This document shows, piece by piece, positions 17,421-27,438 of a DNA stretch of 44,101 nt. The stretch lies in assembly GCA_025359665.1 (NCBI GenBank), contig JANYFU010000299.1, positions 1 through 44,101 of the forward strand, read 5' to 3'. Below the pieces are notes generated by a model. The model did not search any database. It was not told the origin of the DNA and worked only from the letters and a program-made list of their open reading frames with translations. Each line of letters begins with the position of its first letter. Positions within the stretch are counted from its first letter, which is position 1. Origin of the DNA: Caulobacteraceae bacterium (GTDB lineage: Bacteria > Pseudomonadota > Alphaproteobacteria > Caulobacterales > Caulobacteraceae). The translations under genes were made by a program, and so were the position numbers.

Positions 17421-18629
17421 ATGATGGCCTTTCTGCAGTCTGCCGTGGTTCACATGGCGCCGTTCGTGGTCGTTGTGAGCCTGATCGTGACGATTCACGA
17501 ACTCGGCCACTTCCTGACCGCCAAGGCCTGCGGCGTCGCTATCGACCGGTTTTCGATCGGCTTCGGCCGGGCGATGGTGAATTGGCGGGATCGCTCCGGC
17601 GTGGAGTGGCGGATAGGCTGGCTGCCTCTTGGAGGTTATGTGAAGTTCGCTGGCGACCAGAATATCGCCAGTGTGCCGAACCAGGATGATCTTGAGACGT
17701 TGCGCCAGGAAATCATCGCCAGCGAAGGCCTGGGGGCGGAGCGCAAATACCTCCCATTCAAGCCGCTCTGGCAGCGAACTTTGATCGTTCTGGCTGGACC
17801 GGGCGCCAATTTCGTCTTGGCGGTCGTACTATTCACCGTATTTTTCGCGGCCTTTGGCCGTCCCGTCAGTTCCAACCGCGTGTCTCAGGTGGTTCCAGCC
17901 AGCGCGGCCGCGCGGGCTGGCTTCCAGGCTGGCGATGTGGTGACCCGGGCGGACGCCAAGCCAATCGTGGGCTTTGAGGATCTCCAGTTTTACATCCAAT
18001 ACCGGGGCGGTGTACCGATCGACTTTACGGTCCTTCGCGCTGGCCGTGAGGTGCATTTGAGGGCTGTTCCCGATACGCGCCAGATCGATAGCGCCTTTGG
18101 CGGTAAACAGGGCGTCGGCGTTCTTGGCCTCGCCGCGCGTGGTGGAGGCCAGGCGCCGGTTGGGCCGCTTCAGGCCTTGGCGCTCGGCGTCCAGAAGACC
18201 TGGGACGTCAGTTTCACCACTCTGTTCTATATGGGGCGAATCGTCACTGGCCAGGTGGGCGCCGATCAGCTCCACAGTTTTGTCGGCATAGCCTACGCGT
18301 CTGGCTCCATGACTCAATCGGCGGTTGATCAGGCCAAGGTGGAAGGGGTCAGCTGGGTCGTCACGGTTGGTTTCGTGATGATGCAGATGGCGGCCTTGAT
18401 GAGCGTCAGCATCGGTATTCTCAATCTCTTGCCTATCCCAGTCCTCGATGGAGGGCACCTGCTCTCCTATGCCTATGAAGCGATCGTCAGGCGGCCGCCG
18501 GCCGCCGTTGTCCAGGCGGTCGGCTATCGCGCGGGACTTGCTTTGCTGGTGGGTTTGATGTTGTTCGCGACTTGGAACGACCTCGGGCGCCAGCGGGTGT
18601 TCCATTTCTTCGGCAGCTTGTTTTCTTAA
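17421..18629 (+). CDS. rseP: RseP-type site-2 intramembrane zinc metalloprotease
   Basis: Cleaves transmembrane segments of regulatory proteins. The 402-residue product has zinc motif HELGH at H26/E27/H30 in the first membrane helix, a PDZ domain (about 150-215, from RVSQVVPASAAARAGFQAGDVV) and the second metal motif LDGGH with D343. Family members process anti-sigma factors in enterobacteria, and the Caulobacter homologue MmpA clears the polarity protein PodJ. Which substrate applies here is unknown. ATG 17421 is preceded by GAGGA; ATG 17424 is an alternative. It sits between dxr and bamA as usual. Confidence 0.96.
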   Translation: MMAFLQSAVVHMAPFVVVVSLIVTIHELGHFLTAKACGVAIDRFSIGFGRAMVNWRDRSGVEWRIGWLPLGGYVKFAGDQNIASVPNQDDLETLRQEIIASEGLGAERKYLPFKPLWQRTLIVLAGPGANFVLAVVLFTVFFAAFGRPVSSNRVSQVVPASAAARAGFQAGDVVTRADAKPIVGFEDLQFYIQYRGGVPIDFTVLRAGREVHLRAVPDTRQIDSAFGGKQGVGVLGLAARGGGQAPVGPLQALALGVQKTWDVSFTTLFYMGRIVTGQVGADQLHSFVGIAYASGSMTQSAVDQAKVEGVSWVVTVGFVMMQMAALMSVSIGILNLLPIPVLDGGHLLSYAYEAIVRRPPAAVVQAVGYRAGLALLVGLMLFATWNDLGRQRVFHFFGSLFS

Positions 18630-18644
18630 GGCGATCATCCCTTC

Positions 18645-21098
18645 ATGGCTGAACCGATGGTAGGTCCCCGCGCGCCCGCGCTCTTTCGTTCTGGCCTGAC
18701 GGCTCTGCTTTGCGGCACGGCGCTTGCCACGCCCATGGCTGTCTTGGCACAGGCCACTCCGGCCGCCGGCCCAAACCCCGCCGCGACGGCGGCCCCGCCG
18801 GCCCAGACTCCGCCGACCGTGGTTCCCGCCGTGCAGGCCCCACCCGTGCAGAGTGGGGTGATCGGCCGTATCCTGGTGGAAGGCAATCAGCGAATCGACC
18901 CTGAAACGATCCTATCCTATCTCCCCGTGGGCGTGGGCGATCGTGTGGATTCCGCGAGAATCGACGATGCGCTGAAAGCCCTGTTCCGGACCGATCTGTT
19001 TTCCGACCTGAAGATCGACCTGCGGGGATCGGATCTCGTTGTCCGCGTGGTCGAGAACCCGATCATCAATCAGGTTCTGTTCGAGGGCAATTCCAACCTC
19101 AAGAACGATAAGCTCCAGGACGAAATTCAGATTCGTCCTAGGGGTGTTTTCACCAAGGCGAAGGTGGAAGAGGATGTGGGCCGCATCGTCGAGCTCTACA
19201 GGCGGTCGGGTCGAATCTCGGCCACCGTCACGCCGAAGATCGTCCAGTTGCCGCAGCGCCGCGTCGATCTGGTCTTTGAAATCAATGAGGGGCCCAAGAG
19301 CGGGATCCTGCGCGTCAATTTCCTGGGTAATGTCCAGTTTTCCGGTGACGCGTTGCGCAATGTGATCGTGACCAAGGAAAGCGCCTGGTACAAATTTTTC
19401 CAATCCAACGACAACTATGATCCGGATCGGGTCGAGTACGATCGCGAACAGCTGCGAAAATTCTACCGGAACCGGGGTTTCTATGACTTCCGGATCATCT
19501 CCTCGGTCGCCGAACTTCAGCCTAGCCAGAATGGCTTTGCCATTACCTATGCCCTGACTGAAGGTCGCCAATATCGCTTTGGCAAGATGACTGTGCACGC
19601 CGAGCTCAAGAAGCTGAACGGTGACATTCTGCGACAGATCCTGCCCATCAAGGAGGGGCAACTCTATTCGGATGACAAGATCGAGAAGGCCACCGACGCC
19701 CTGACCTTCGCGGCCGGCGCGGCTGGTTTCGCCTTCGTCGATGTCAGGCCGCGCTATACGCCTAATCCTGATAAACACACGGTTGATGTGTCGTTCGAAG
19801 TTCGAGAAGGACCGAGGGTCTATATTGATCGGATCGACATTGTCGGAAACACGCAAACCCTCGACTATGTGATTCGCCGGCAGCTGGGTGTCGCGGAGGG
19901 CGATGCCTATAACCGTGCCTTGGTGGATCGCTCGAAAAACGGGGTAAGATCTCTCGGTTTCTTCAAGGACGTCGATATCACCAACGTTCAGGGATCGGCG
20001 CCGGACCGGACCAATCTCCAGGTCAAGGTCACTGAACAGCCCACCGGGCAGCTGTCGTTCAGCGCTGGCTATAGTTCGCTTGATAAGGTCGTCGCCGATA
20101 TCGGCATCACCCAGTCGAACTTCCGCGGCCGCGGGGAAAATCTTTCCGCTCGGATATCGGCGGGCTCTTTGCAACAACAGATCGACCTGTCGTTTACAGA
20201 GCCACATTTTCTCAATCGCGATCTTCAGGGCGGTTTCGATATCTATGGCCAACGCTATGACTTTACGCGTCAGGCCTCCTACACGACGACGTCCGTCGGC
20301 GGGACTTTCCATGTTGCCTTCCCGCTGGCCCCAAATGCGCTGCTAAGCACCCGATACACCATCAGGACCGACAATGTGATCGTCGCTGATTCGCTATGTA
20401 CGCCGGGAGCGGAGCTCGTTTCCATCGTGCTTTGTGAACAGCGTGGCTCCTATCTGACATCTCTGGTCGGCTACACCTTGGGATTTGACCTCCGCAATGA
20501 CTCGCAGAATCCGACGCGCGGCTTCTTCGTCAATTTCTCGCAGGATATCGCGGGCTTCGGCGGTACCGTCCACTATGTCCGCACCGAGGGGCGTGGAGGT
20601 TTCTACCACGGTTTCAACAAGGACTTCATCTTCAGTTTCACCGGCACGGCTGGATATATTGATGGATGGAACGGCGACACCATTCGCATCACTGATCGGT
20701 TCTACAAGGGTGGCGATGATTTCAGAGGCTTCCAGATTGCCGGTATCGGGCCGCGCGATACTCAGTTTGGTGACGCCCTAGGGGGTAAACTCTATGGGAT
20801 CGGCACATTTGAATTGACCCTTCCCACCAAACTGCCGGAACAGTATGGGATTCATGCCGCGCTCTTTACCGATTTCGGCACGCTGGGACTTTTGGATCGC
20901 ACCAACAAATTCAATCCCAACACCAATGCGCCACTGACTGGCGTCAGGGACGATCTGGGCCTTCGCGCCACGGCCGGCTTGAGCGTATTCTGGAAATCAC
21001 CCTTAGGTCCCCTGCGCTTTGACTTCAGTAAGATCATCAAGAAAAACGACTATGATCGCACTGAATTGTTTCGCTTCTCAACCTCAACAAGGTTCTAA
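18645..21098 (+). CDS. bamA: Outer membrane protein assembly factor BamA
   Basis: Central beta-barrel of the BAM complex, which folds outer-membrane proteins. The 817-residue product has a signal peptide (about 1-36, VLAQA), a Pro/Ala-rich linker (37-70), five POTRA domains (first at IGRILVEGNQRIDPETI, about 73) and a C-terminal Omp85 barrel from about 440 ending in an aromatic residue (STRF). The conserved RGF (GFFVNFSQ region) and GGDDFRGF motifs of the barrel are present. The linker before POTRA1 is longer than in E. coli. skp follows after 6 bases. Confidence 0.96.
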   Translation: MAEPMVGPRAPALFRSGLTALLCGTALATPMAVLAQATPAAGPNPAATAAPPAQTPPTVVPAVQAPPVQSGVIGRILVEGNQRIDPETILSYLPVGVGDRVDSARIDDALKALFRTDLFSDLKIDLRGSDLVVRVVENPIINQVLFEGNSNLKNDKLQDEIQIRPRGVFTKAKVEEDVGRIVELYRRSGRISATVTPKIVQLPQRRVDLVFEINEGPKSGILRVNFLGNVQFSGDALRNVIVTKESAWYKFFQSNDNYDPDRVEYDREQLRKFYRNRGFYDFRIISSVAELQPSQNGFAITYALTEGRQYRFGKMTVHAELKKLNGDILRQILPIKEGQLYSDDKIEKATDALTFAAGAAGFAFVDVRPRYTPNPDKHTVDVSFEVREGPRVYIDRIDIVGNTQTLDYVIRRQLGVAEGDAYNRALVDRSKNGVRSLGFFKDVDITNVQGSAPDRTNLQVKVTEQPTGQLSFSAGYSSLDKVVADIGITQSNFRGRGENLSARISAGSLQQQIDLSFTEPHFLNRDLQGGFDIYGQRYDFTRQASYTTTSVGGTFHVAFPLAPNALLSTRYTIRTDNVIVADSLCTPGAELVSIVLCEQRGSYLTSLVGYTLGFDLRNDSQNPTRGFFVNFSQDIAGFGGTVHYVRTEGRGGFYHGFNKDFIFSFTGTAGYIDGWNGDTIRITDRFYKGGDDFRGFQIAGIGPRDTQFGDALGGKLYGIGTFELTLPTKLPEQYGIHAALFTDFGTLGLLDRTNKFNPNTNAPLTGVRDDLGLRATAGLSVFWKSPLGPLRFDFSKIIKKNDYDRTELFRFSTSTRF

Positions 21099-21104
21099 AC
21101 TGTC

Positions 21105-21755
21105 ATGAACAAATCAATCATTTCTCTTTCCACCGCTAGCGCCATCGTGGTGACGCTGGCCGGATCATTCGCGATGGCTGCGCCGCCGGCGGCGAAGCCG
21201 GTCGCCACAGCCGCGGCGCCCGTGCCCGCGGCGCCGCCGCTGGTTTCTCACGGCCCTGCCATCCCGGGGCTCTGCATGCTCTCGGTCAATCAGGCCATCG
21301 CCCAGTCCACGGTCGGGGGCTATATAAGAACTCGGCTGGAGCAAATCGTCACCCAGGTTCGCGCCGAGCTGAACCCGGAGGAAGCCGCGATCAATACCGA
21401 TGGCAAGGCTCTGGACGCCGCCAAGGCGACGCTTGATCAGGCCACCCTGCAAAGCCGGGCGCAGGCGCTCCAGGCGCGTTACACCGCCTTTCAACAAAAG
21501 GCCGATCTGCGTCAGCGCGAAGTCAAGGCTACCCAAGACAAGGCGCTCAATCGGATCGCTCAGGAACTTGAGCCCATTGCTCAGCAACTCTATCAGGCCC
21601 ATCGTTGCAGCGCCCTTCTCGATAAGGGTTCGGTCATGTTGGCGAATCCCGACTCTGACCTGACACCGGCCGCCATCACTGCACTGAATGGAAAGCTGCA
21701 GCAGTTTCCCTTTGACCGCGAGCATCTTGATACAGGCGCTCCGGCGGCGAACTGA
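21105..21755 (+). CDS. OmpH/Skp-family periplasmic chaperone
   Basis: Holds unfolded outer-membrane proteins for BamA. The 216-residue product has a signal peptide (about 1-25, FAMAA), an Ala/Pro-rich linker, and a helical coiled-coil region (about 75-165) rich in Gln, Ala and charged residues, as in Skp tentacles. Its two cysteines (in LCMLS and HRCSALLD) fit an alphaproteobacterial OmpH pattern. Position between bamA and lpxD supports the call more strongly than sequence, since Skp proteins diverge widely. Confidence 0.85.
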   Translation: MNKSIISLSTASAIVVTLAGSFAMAAPPAAKPVATAAAPVPAAPPLVSHGPAIPGLCMLSVNQAIAQSTVGGYIRTRLEQIVTQVRAELNPEEAAINTDGKALDAAKATLDQATLQSRAQALQARYTAFQQKADLRQREVKATQDKALNRIAQELEPIAQQLYQAHRCSALLDKGSVMLANPDSDLTPAAITALNGKLQQFPFDREHLDTGAPAAN

Positions 21756-21784
21756 GCCAATACAGCGGCGCGATAGGCCTTCAG

Positions 21785-22813
21785 ATGCCGGATTCTCGGT
21801 TTTATGAAGTGCTTGCGCCGGCTTCGACCAGCGAACTGGCCGCCCTCACGGGCGCCCGGGTCGCTGAGGGCGCCAAGGTTGAGCGACTGATTGCCGGAGT
21901 TGGTTCTCTGACGGGCGCAACGGTGGACGACCTGTCGTTCTGCGCCGACGGGCGTCACCTCGCTGGCCTTGAGGCAACGATGGCCGGAGCCTGCTTTGTG
22001 ACCGAAGCGCTGGCTTCCTCGGCGCCCTGGTCGTGCGTGGCCCTGATCACCCCCTTCCCGCAGGCCGCCTACGCTCAGGCCGCGGACCGGCTTGTGCGAC
22101 CGCGGAGCTATGGTTCCGGTGAATCCGCCGTCGATCCCTCGGCTATTCTTGAGGACGGCGTCATCGTTTCGCCAGGCGCCCGCGTCGGTCCAGGCGCCCG
22201 GATTGGCAGTGGGACTGTGATCGGTCCCGGCGCCTCCATCGGCCCCGGCGTTGCGATCGGGCGCGACGGCTACATCGGCCCCGGCGCCGTGGTTGGTTTC
22301 GCCTTGCTTGGCGATCGTGTCCGTATTCATGCCGGGGCGATCATCGGGGAGCCCGGTTTCGGCGCGGCGCCAGGGCCAAAGGGCGTGGTTGATGTTCCGC
22401 AACTAGGTCGGGTCATCCTGCAGGACGGCGTTACGGTCGGGGCCAATTCCTGCATCGATCGCGGCGCCTTCGACGACACAGTGGTCGGCGAGAACACCAA
22501 GATCGACAATCTGGTCCAGATCGCCCACAATGTGGTCATCGGTCGAAACTGCCTGTTGGCCGCCCAGACCGGCATATCCGGAAGCACCGTGATCGAAGAC
22601 GGCTGCATGCTCGGGGGGCAGGTGGGTATTGCCGACCACCTTACGATCGGCGCGGGCGCGCGGCTGGCCGCGGCGGCGGGCGTCATGAAGAATGTTCCGG
22701 CAAGGGAAACCTGGGGAGGCACACCCGCCCGTCCCATTGGCCGATGGATGAGGGAAACGGCCACGCTTGCGCGTATGGCGAAACGGTTGCCAGGGGGGAC
22801 TGACCAAGAATGA
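21785..22813 (+). CDS. lpxD: UDP-3-O-acylglucosamine N-acyltransferase
   Basis: Third step of lipid A synthesis: adds the N-linked hydroxyacyl chain. The 342-residue product has an N-terminal uridine-binding domain (about 1-100) and a left-handed beta helix of hexapeptide repeats (about 105-315, for example GARIGSGTVIGPGA). The catalytic histidine lies in QIAHNVVIGRN. Length is normal. The stop overlaps fabZ by four bases (ATGA). Confidence 0.96.
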   Translation: MPDSRFYEVLAPASTSELAALTGARVAEGAKVERLIAGVGSLTGATVDDLSFCADGRHLAGLEATMAGACFVTEALASSAPWSCVALITPFPQAAYAQAADRLVRPRSYGSGESAVDPSAILEDGVIVSPGARVGPGARIGSGTVIGPGASIGPGVAIGRDGYIGPGAVVGFALLGDRVRIHAGAIIGEPGFGAAPGPKGVVDVPQLGRVILQDGVTVGANSCIDRGAFDDTVVGENTKIDNLVQIAHNVVIGRNCLLAAQTGISGSTVIEDGCMLGGQVGIADHLTIGAGARLAAAAGVMKNVPARETWGGTPARPIGRWMRETATLARMAKRLPGGTDQE

Positions 22814-23286
22814 CACAGAGCGAGACGTCGGTGGGGAGCGACACCGATATCGACATCCATGAAATCATGCGTCGTATTCCGCACCGCCCGCCGTTCTTGA
22901 TGATCGACCGAGCTGAACAGTATGTGGCCAACGCCTCGTTGGTTGGCATCAAGTGCGTCACGATCAACGAGCCGTTTTTCGCCGGTCACTTTCCCGGCGC
23001 CCCGGTCATGCCAGGCGTCTTGATCGTCGAGGCGATGGCTCAGACAGGTGGGCTGCTGATGTCGAAGTCCTGGAATTCCGATCCAAAGGGAAAAATCATC
23101 CTGTTCATGTCTGTCGACAACTGCCGTTTCCGCCTTCCGGTAAGGCCAGGCGATGTGCTTCGTCTCGACGTCAAAGTACTGAGGGCCCGGGCCAATGTGG
23201 TGAAGTTCGCGGGGCGAGCGCTTGTAGGCGAGCGCCTCGCCGCAGAGGCCGATTTCGCCGCCATGCTGGTGGATGCGCCTGAGTGA
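22810..23286 (+). CDS. fabZ: 3-hydroxyacyl-ACP dehydratase FabZ
   Basis: Dehydrates 3-hydroxyacyl-ACP in fatty acid elongation, competing with LpxA/LpxD for hydroxyacyl-ACP. The 158-residue hot-dog-fold protein carries catalytic H60 in [14 protein letters not shown] and E74 in [10 protein letters not shown]. The N-terminal motif [14 protein letters not shown] is typical. It overlaps lpxD by four bases and lpxA by four bases (GTGA), so all three are translationally coupled. Confidence 0.97.
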   Translation: MTQSETSVGSDTDIDIHEIMRRIPHRPPFLMIDRAEQYVANASLVGIKCVTINEPFFAGHFPGAPVMPGVLIVEAMAQTGGLLMSKSWNSDPKGKIILFMSVDNCRFRLPVRPGDVLRLDVKVLRARANVVKFAGRALVGERLAAEADFAAMLVDAPE

Positions 23287-24077
23287 GGGTGGTTCATCCC
23301 ACCGCGATTGTCGATCCGGCGGCGGAGCTTGGCGAAGGGGTTCACATCGGACCCTATTGCATCATTGGGGCGAACGTTTCCCTGGGCGCGGGGGTCAGCG
23401 TCGCCTCCCACGTGGTTATCGAAGGCCACACCGTCGTCGGCCGGGCCTGTGTCATCCATCCCTTCGCCGTCCTTGGCGGTTCGCCCCAACATGCGGGTCA
23501 CCGGGGCGAGCCCACCCGTCTTGTCATCGGCTCGGAAAATGTGATCCGGGAGCACGTAACCATGCACCGTGGGACTGTGATGGGGCGAGGTGTGACGACC
23601 GTCGGCTCCCAGGGGCTTTTCATGGTCGGCGTTCATATTGCTCATGATTGTGAGGTCGGAGACCATGTCACCATGGTCAACAACGCAACCCTGGGCGGAC
23701 ATGTAACAGTAGAGGACCATGTCATCATGGGCGGCCTCTCCGCCGCGCATCAGTATATTCGCATAGGACGGCATGCATTCGTGGGCGGCATGGCGGGGGT
23801 GAACCATGATGTCATCCCGTTTGGAAATGTCTGGGGGAACCATGCTCACCTCGAGGGACTGAATCTTGTAGGCCTTAAACGACGCGGATTTTCCCGTGAG
23901 TCGATCAACAAGCTTCGCGCCGCATATCGCCTGCTATTCGCAGAGGAAGGAACCTTCCAGGAACGGCTCGAAGATACCGCCGTGGCGTTCGCGGGCTCGC
24001 CGGAGGTGAAGGAGATCATCGACTTCATCCGTGCGGACTCCAATCGCCCGCTGACCACGCCGAAGCGTGAAATTTGA
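23283..24077 (+). CDS. lpxA: UDP-N-acetylglucosamine O-acyltransferase
   Basis: First step of lipid A synthesis. The 264-residue product is a left-handed beta helix (to about 185) with catalytic H121 in [11 protein letters not shown] and the [11 protein letters not shown] segment that shapes the acyl pocket, followed by a helical C-terminal domain ([15 protein letters not shown]). The start is GTG 23283, overlapping the fabZ stop. Chain-length choice cannot be read with confidence. lpxI follows after 6 bases. Confidence 0.96.
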   Translation: MRVVHPTAIVDPAAELGEGVHIGPYCIIGANVSLGAGVSVASHVVIEGHTVVGRACVIHPFAVLGGSPQHAGHRGEPTRLVIGSENVIREHVTMHRGTVMGRGVTTVGSQGLFMVGVHIAHDCEVGDHVTMVNNATLGGHVTVEDHVIMGGLSAAHQYIRIGRHAFVGGMAGVNHDVIPFGNVWGNHAHLEGLNLVGLKRRGFSRESINKLRAAYRLLFAEEGTFQERLEDTAVAFAGSPEVKEIIDFIRADSNRPLTTPKREI

Positions 24078-24083
24078 TCTAAT

Positions 24084-24911
24084 ATGGTCAAGCTAGGCCT
24101 GATCGCTGGAGGGGGTGCGCTTCCGGTCAGTCTGGCCAGACACTGTCGCGCCGTGGGCCGGCCGCTGTTCGTGGTTCGATTGAAGGGTTTCGCTGACCGG
24201 GCGCTGCTTGAATTTGACGGCGCCGACGTCGGAATCGCCGAACTGGGCAAGGGGATCAAGGCGTTACGCCAATCGGGCTGTGGTGCGGTGTGTCTGGCGG
24301 GTAAGGTTGATCGACCGGATATGGCCGCCCTGAAACCCGATCTGCGCGGCTTGGCAGTCCTTCCCGGCGCCATTCTGGCGGCGCGCGGCGGGGACGATGC
24401 GCTGCTCTCCTTTCTCCTTCGCGAGTTCGAGCGGGAGGGTTTCCAGGTTGAGGGTGCGCATGATGTAATGGCGGGGCTGACCCTTCCACGCGGCCACCTC
24501 GGCCGCCATGAGGCGGGTGTGGCCGATCTCTCCGATATCAACCGTGCTCTCGAAGCCGCCAGAGCCATAGGTCGTTTGGATATTGGACAGGGCGCCGTCT
24601 GTTGCCGGGGACTTGTTTTGGCCCTTGAGGCCCAGGAGGGCACTGATGCGATGCTCGACCGAGTGGCTGAACTTCCCCAGACTCTGCGCGGGAGCGCAAT
24701 GGAGCGATGCGGCGTGCTCGCCAAGGCCAGCAAACCGGGTCAGGAGCTGAGGATCGATCTTCCCACCATCGGTCCGGAGACCGTGCGTCGGGCGGCCAAG
24801 GCTGGGCTGGCCGGTATCGTCGGCGAAATGGGGCTTCTCCTGGTCCTGGAGCGAGAGGAAACGGTACGCCTCGCCGACGAAGCCGGCCTGTTCATCTTCG
24901 GCGTCAGCTAG
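24084..24911 (+). CDS. lpxI: UDP-2,3-diacylglucosamine pyrophosphatase LpxI
   Basis: Hydrolyses UDP-2,3-diacylglucosamine to lipid X. LpxI replaces LpxH in many alphaproteobacteria and was characterised in Caulobacter crescentus. The 275-residue product begins KLGLIAGGGALPVSLA and has the DUF1009-type C-terminal domain (QGAVCCRGLVLALEAQEGTDAML, then LRIDLPTIGPETV). Placement between lpxA and lpxB is the usual one. The stop codon directly abuts the lpxB GTG. Confidence 0.95.
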   Translation: MVKLGLIAGGGALPVSLARHCRAVGRPLFVVRLKGFADRALLEFDGADVGIAELGKGIKALRQSGCGAVCLAGKVDRPDMAALKPDLRGLAVLPGAILAARGGDDALLSFLLREFEREGFQVEGAHDVMAGLTLPRGHLGRHEAGVADLSDINRALEAARAIGRLDIGQGAVCCRGLVLALEAQEGTDAMLDRVAELPQTLRGSAMERCGVLAKASKPGQELRIDLPTIGPETVRRAAKAGLAGIVGEMGLLLVLEREETVRLADEAGLFIFGVS

Positions 24912-26081
24912 GTGACGACCCGACCTTGCATGATGATCGTTGCCGTCGAGCCGTCCGCCGATGCGCTTGGCGCGGGTCTCGTGCGGGCCTTACGCGTCCG
25001 CCTTGGCGAATCCTTACGGGTCGTTGGCGTGGGTGGCCCCAAACTGGCGGCCGAAGGTCTGGTCAGCGCCTTTGATCCATCGGCGCTGGCCGTTGTCGGC
25101 GCGTTCAACGCGCTGTTCGCCTATCCACAGGTCTTGCGCGGAGCGCGGCGACTGGGCGGACTTGTTCGCGCTCAGCAGCCTGACGCCGCCATTCTGATAG
25201 ATGCCTGGGGTTTCAACCTGCGCGTGGCGCGGGCGTTGCGGGCCGCCGACTCTCGGTTGCCACTGATAAAATATGTAGCGCCCCAGGTCTGGGCGACGCG
25301 ACCAGGCCGGGCGCGAACGCTGGCACGGGCGGTTGATCACCTTCTGACCATCCACAGCTTTGACGCCGGCTATTTTGAGCGAGAGGGTTTGGCGACGACT
25401 TTTGTCGGCAATCCTGTTCTGGATCGCGATTTCTCCAGCGCCGATCCAGACGGCTTTCGAGACCTGATCGGAGCCGGACCGGAAACGCCGATCCTGCTGT
25501 TGCTGCCAGGAAGCCGCCTCGGCGAGGTTGAACGGCTGATGCCGATCTTCCAAGCCGCCGTGGATCGCCTGAAATCCGAGCGCCCGGATCTCCACCTAGT
25601 CATCGGCGTGGCCGACAGCGTGGCTGATCGAGTGGTTTCGAGGTTGCGCGAATGGCGCCATCAACCCGTTGTGCTGCGATCCGAAAGCGGCAGGCTCGAC
25701 GCCATGCGGGCGGCGACCGCGGCGCTGGCCTGCAGTGGCACAGTGACCACGGAACTGGCCCTGGCCGGATGTCCGATGGTGGTGGCCTACAGATTGGATC
25801 CCATCACGCACTTGATCGCAAAGTGTCTTATTCGGACCCCTTACATAACCCTTTTCAACGTTGCCGTTGGCGCTTTCGTCGCTCCCGAGCGGGTGCAGTA
25901 CGGGTGCAATGGACCGCAATTGGCCGCTGATATCGGCCGCCTGCTTGATCGTCCCGACTTGAGAATCCGCCAGGTAGAGGCCCAGGTCGCTGCTCTGAGT
26001 GTGATGCGCGGTGGGATCTTCAATCCGATCGAAGCCGCCGCCGACGCCGTGATCGGCATCATGCGGCGTCAACGCGTTTGA
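24912..26081 (+). CDS. lpxB: Lipid-A-disaccharide synthase (divergent)
   Basis: Joins lipid X to UDP-diacylglucosamine to form the lipid A disaccharide. The 389-residue GT19-type product keeps the key residues D97 (LIDAWGF) and R202 (LLPGSR), and the SGTVTTELALAGCPMVV acceptor region. Several usually strong motifs differ: AGE-SGD reads AVEPSAD, IDxPDF reads IDAWGF, the SPSVWAWR motif reads APQVWATR, and the GHP motif reads GNP. GTG 24912 abuts the lpxI stop; ATGs at 24930/24933 would cut into the first strand. It converges on gltA with only 6 bases between stops. Confidence 0.9.
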   Translation: MTTRPCMMIVAVEPSADALGAGLVRALRVRLGESLRVVGVGGPKLAAEGLVSAFDPSALAVVGAFNALFAYPQVLRGARRLGGLVRAQQPDAAILIDAWGFNLRVARALRAADSRLPLIKYVAPQVWATRPGRARTLARAVDHLLTIHSFDAGYFEREGLATTFVGNPVLDRDFSSADPDGFRDLIGAGPETPILLLLPGSRLGEVERLMPIFQAAVDRLKSERPDLHLVIGVADSVADRVVSRLREWRHQPVVLRSESGRLDAMRAATAALACSGTVTTELALAGCPMVVAYRLDPITHLIAKCLIRTPYITLFNVAVGAFVAPERVQYGCNGPQLAADIGRLLDRPDLRIRQVEAQVAALSVMRGGIFNPIEAAADAVIGIMRRQRV

Positions 26082-26087
26082 GGCGCT

Positions 26088-27371
26088 TTAGCCCCGGCTC
26101 TCGATCGGGGCGTACTCGCGTTGCACTGGACCGGTATAGAGCTGACGAGGACGGCCGATCTTGCGCTGCGGATCCTCGAACATTTCCTTCCACTGACTGA
26201 TCCAGCCTACTGTCCGCGCGAGCGCGAAAAGAACCGTGAACATGGTCATCGGGAAGCCCATCGCCTTCAACGTGATCCCCGAGTAGAAATCGACATTCGG
26301 GAACAGCTTGCGATCGACGAAATAGGGATCACTCAAAGCAATTCGCTCAAGTTCCATCGCCACTTTCAACAGAGGATCTTCCGGGTTGCCGACCTCGGCT
26401 AGAACTTCGTGGCAGGTCTTCTGCATGACCGTGGCGCGGGGATCGTAATTCTTATAAACTCGGTGGCCAAAACCCATCAGTCGGTATTTTCGATCCTTAA
26501 CACCCTGAATATATTCAGGAATGCGCTGGACAGTACCGATCTCGTGCAGCATCATCAGGCATTCTTCATTGGCGCCGCCGTGAGACGGACCCCAAAGCGC
26601 GGCGATACCGGCGGCGATACAGGCAAACGGGTTGGCTCCGGTTGAGCCCGCCAGGCGTACCGTCGACGTCGAGGCGTTCTGCTCGTGATCGGCGTGCAGG
26701 ATAAAGATGCGGTCCATGGCGCGAGTCAGGATCGGATTGGGTTTCCAGTCCTCCGCCGGGACCGAAAAACACATACGCAGGAAATTTTCGGCGTAGCTAA
26801 GATCGTTGCGGGGGCTCACGAACGGCTGGCCCACGGAATATTTGAACGCCCGCGCCGCGATGGTCGGCATCTTTGCGATCAGGCGGTGAGCCGAAATCTT
26901 GCGCTGCTCGGGGTCATCGACATTGATGCTGTCGTGATAGAATGCCGAGAGCGCACCGACGGCGCCGGTCATGATCGCCATCGGGTGGGCGTCCGATCGA
27001 AAGCCACCAAAGAAACGATCGAACTGATTATGAATCATCGTGTGATGGATAATCGTGTTTTCGAAGTCGACATACTGGGTCGCGTCGGGAAGTTCACCGT
27101 TCAGCAGGAGGTAGCAGACCTCAAGGAACGTTGAATTCTCGGCCAGTTGCTGGATCGGGTAGCCGCGATGCAACAGAATACCGGCGTCGCCATCAATGAA
27201 GGTGATCTTGCTCTCGCAACTGGCCGTGGAAGTGAAGCCTGGATCGAAGGTGAAGACATCCGCTTCGCCATAGAGTTTGCGCACATCGACAACGTCTGGT
27301 CCGGTCGTACCCTTGATCACCGCCAGATCGTAGCTCTTGTCGCCGATTGTGATTGTCGCGTGGTCGGCCAT
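26088..27371 (-). CDS. gltA: Citrate synthase
   Basis: Condenses acetyl-CoA and oxaloacetate in the TCA cycle. The 427-residue type II enzyme has catalytic H264 ([10 protein letters not shown]), H303 ([13 protein letters not shown]) and D361 (FPNVDFYSG), and the [11 protein letters not shown] motif. The N-terminal beta domain typical of hexameric, NADH-regulated enzymes is present. ATG 27371 has CAGGAG upstream. It lies 67 bases downstream of gltX on the same strand, with a possible own promoter. Confidence 0.97.
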   Translation of the reverse strand: MADHATITIGDKSYDLAVIKGTTGPDVVDVRKLYGEADVFTFDPGFTSTASCESKITFIDGDAGILLHRGYPIQQLAENSTFLEVCYLLLNGELPDATQYVDFENTIIHHTMIHNQFDRFFGGFRSDAHPMAIMTGAVGALSAFYHDSINVDDPEQRKISAHRLIAKMPTIAARAFKYSVGQPFVSPRNDLSYAENFLRMCFSVPAEDWKPNPILTRAMDRIFILHADHEQNASTSTVRLAGSTGANPFACIAAGIAALWGPSHGGANEECLMMLHEIGTVQRIPEYIQGVKDRKYRLMGFGHRVYKNYDPRATVMQKTCHEVLAEVGNPEDPLLKVAMELERIALSDPYFVDRKLFPNVDFYSGITLKAMGFPMTMFTVLFALARTVGWISQWKEMFEDPQRKIGRPRQLYTGPVQREYAPIESRG

Positions 27372-27427
27372 GCCCCGAAAGCTCCTGTTTCTGACGCTCG
27401 CAAATGCGAAGAAATTGCTGAGAAGTC

Positions 27428-27435
27428 CTTATAGC
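27428..27435 (-). promoter_or_regulatory. Possible gltA -10 element
   Basis: On the minus strand GCTATAAG lies 56 bases before the gltA start. It matches seven of eight positions of the Caulobacter housekeeping -10 consensus GCTANAWC. No good TTGAC-type -35 lies at the expected distance (inside the gltX 3' end), so this is tentative. Confidence 0.3.
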
Positions 27436-27438
27436 CCC

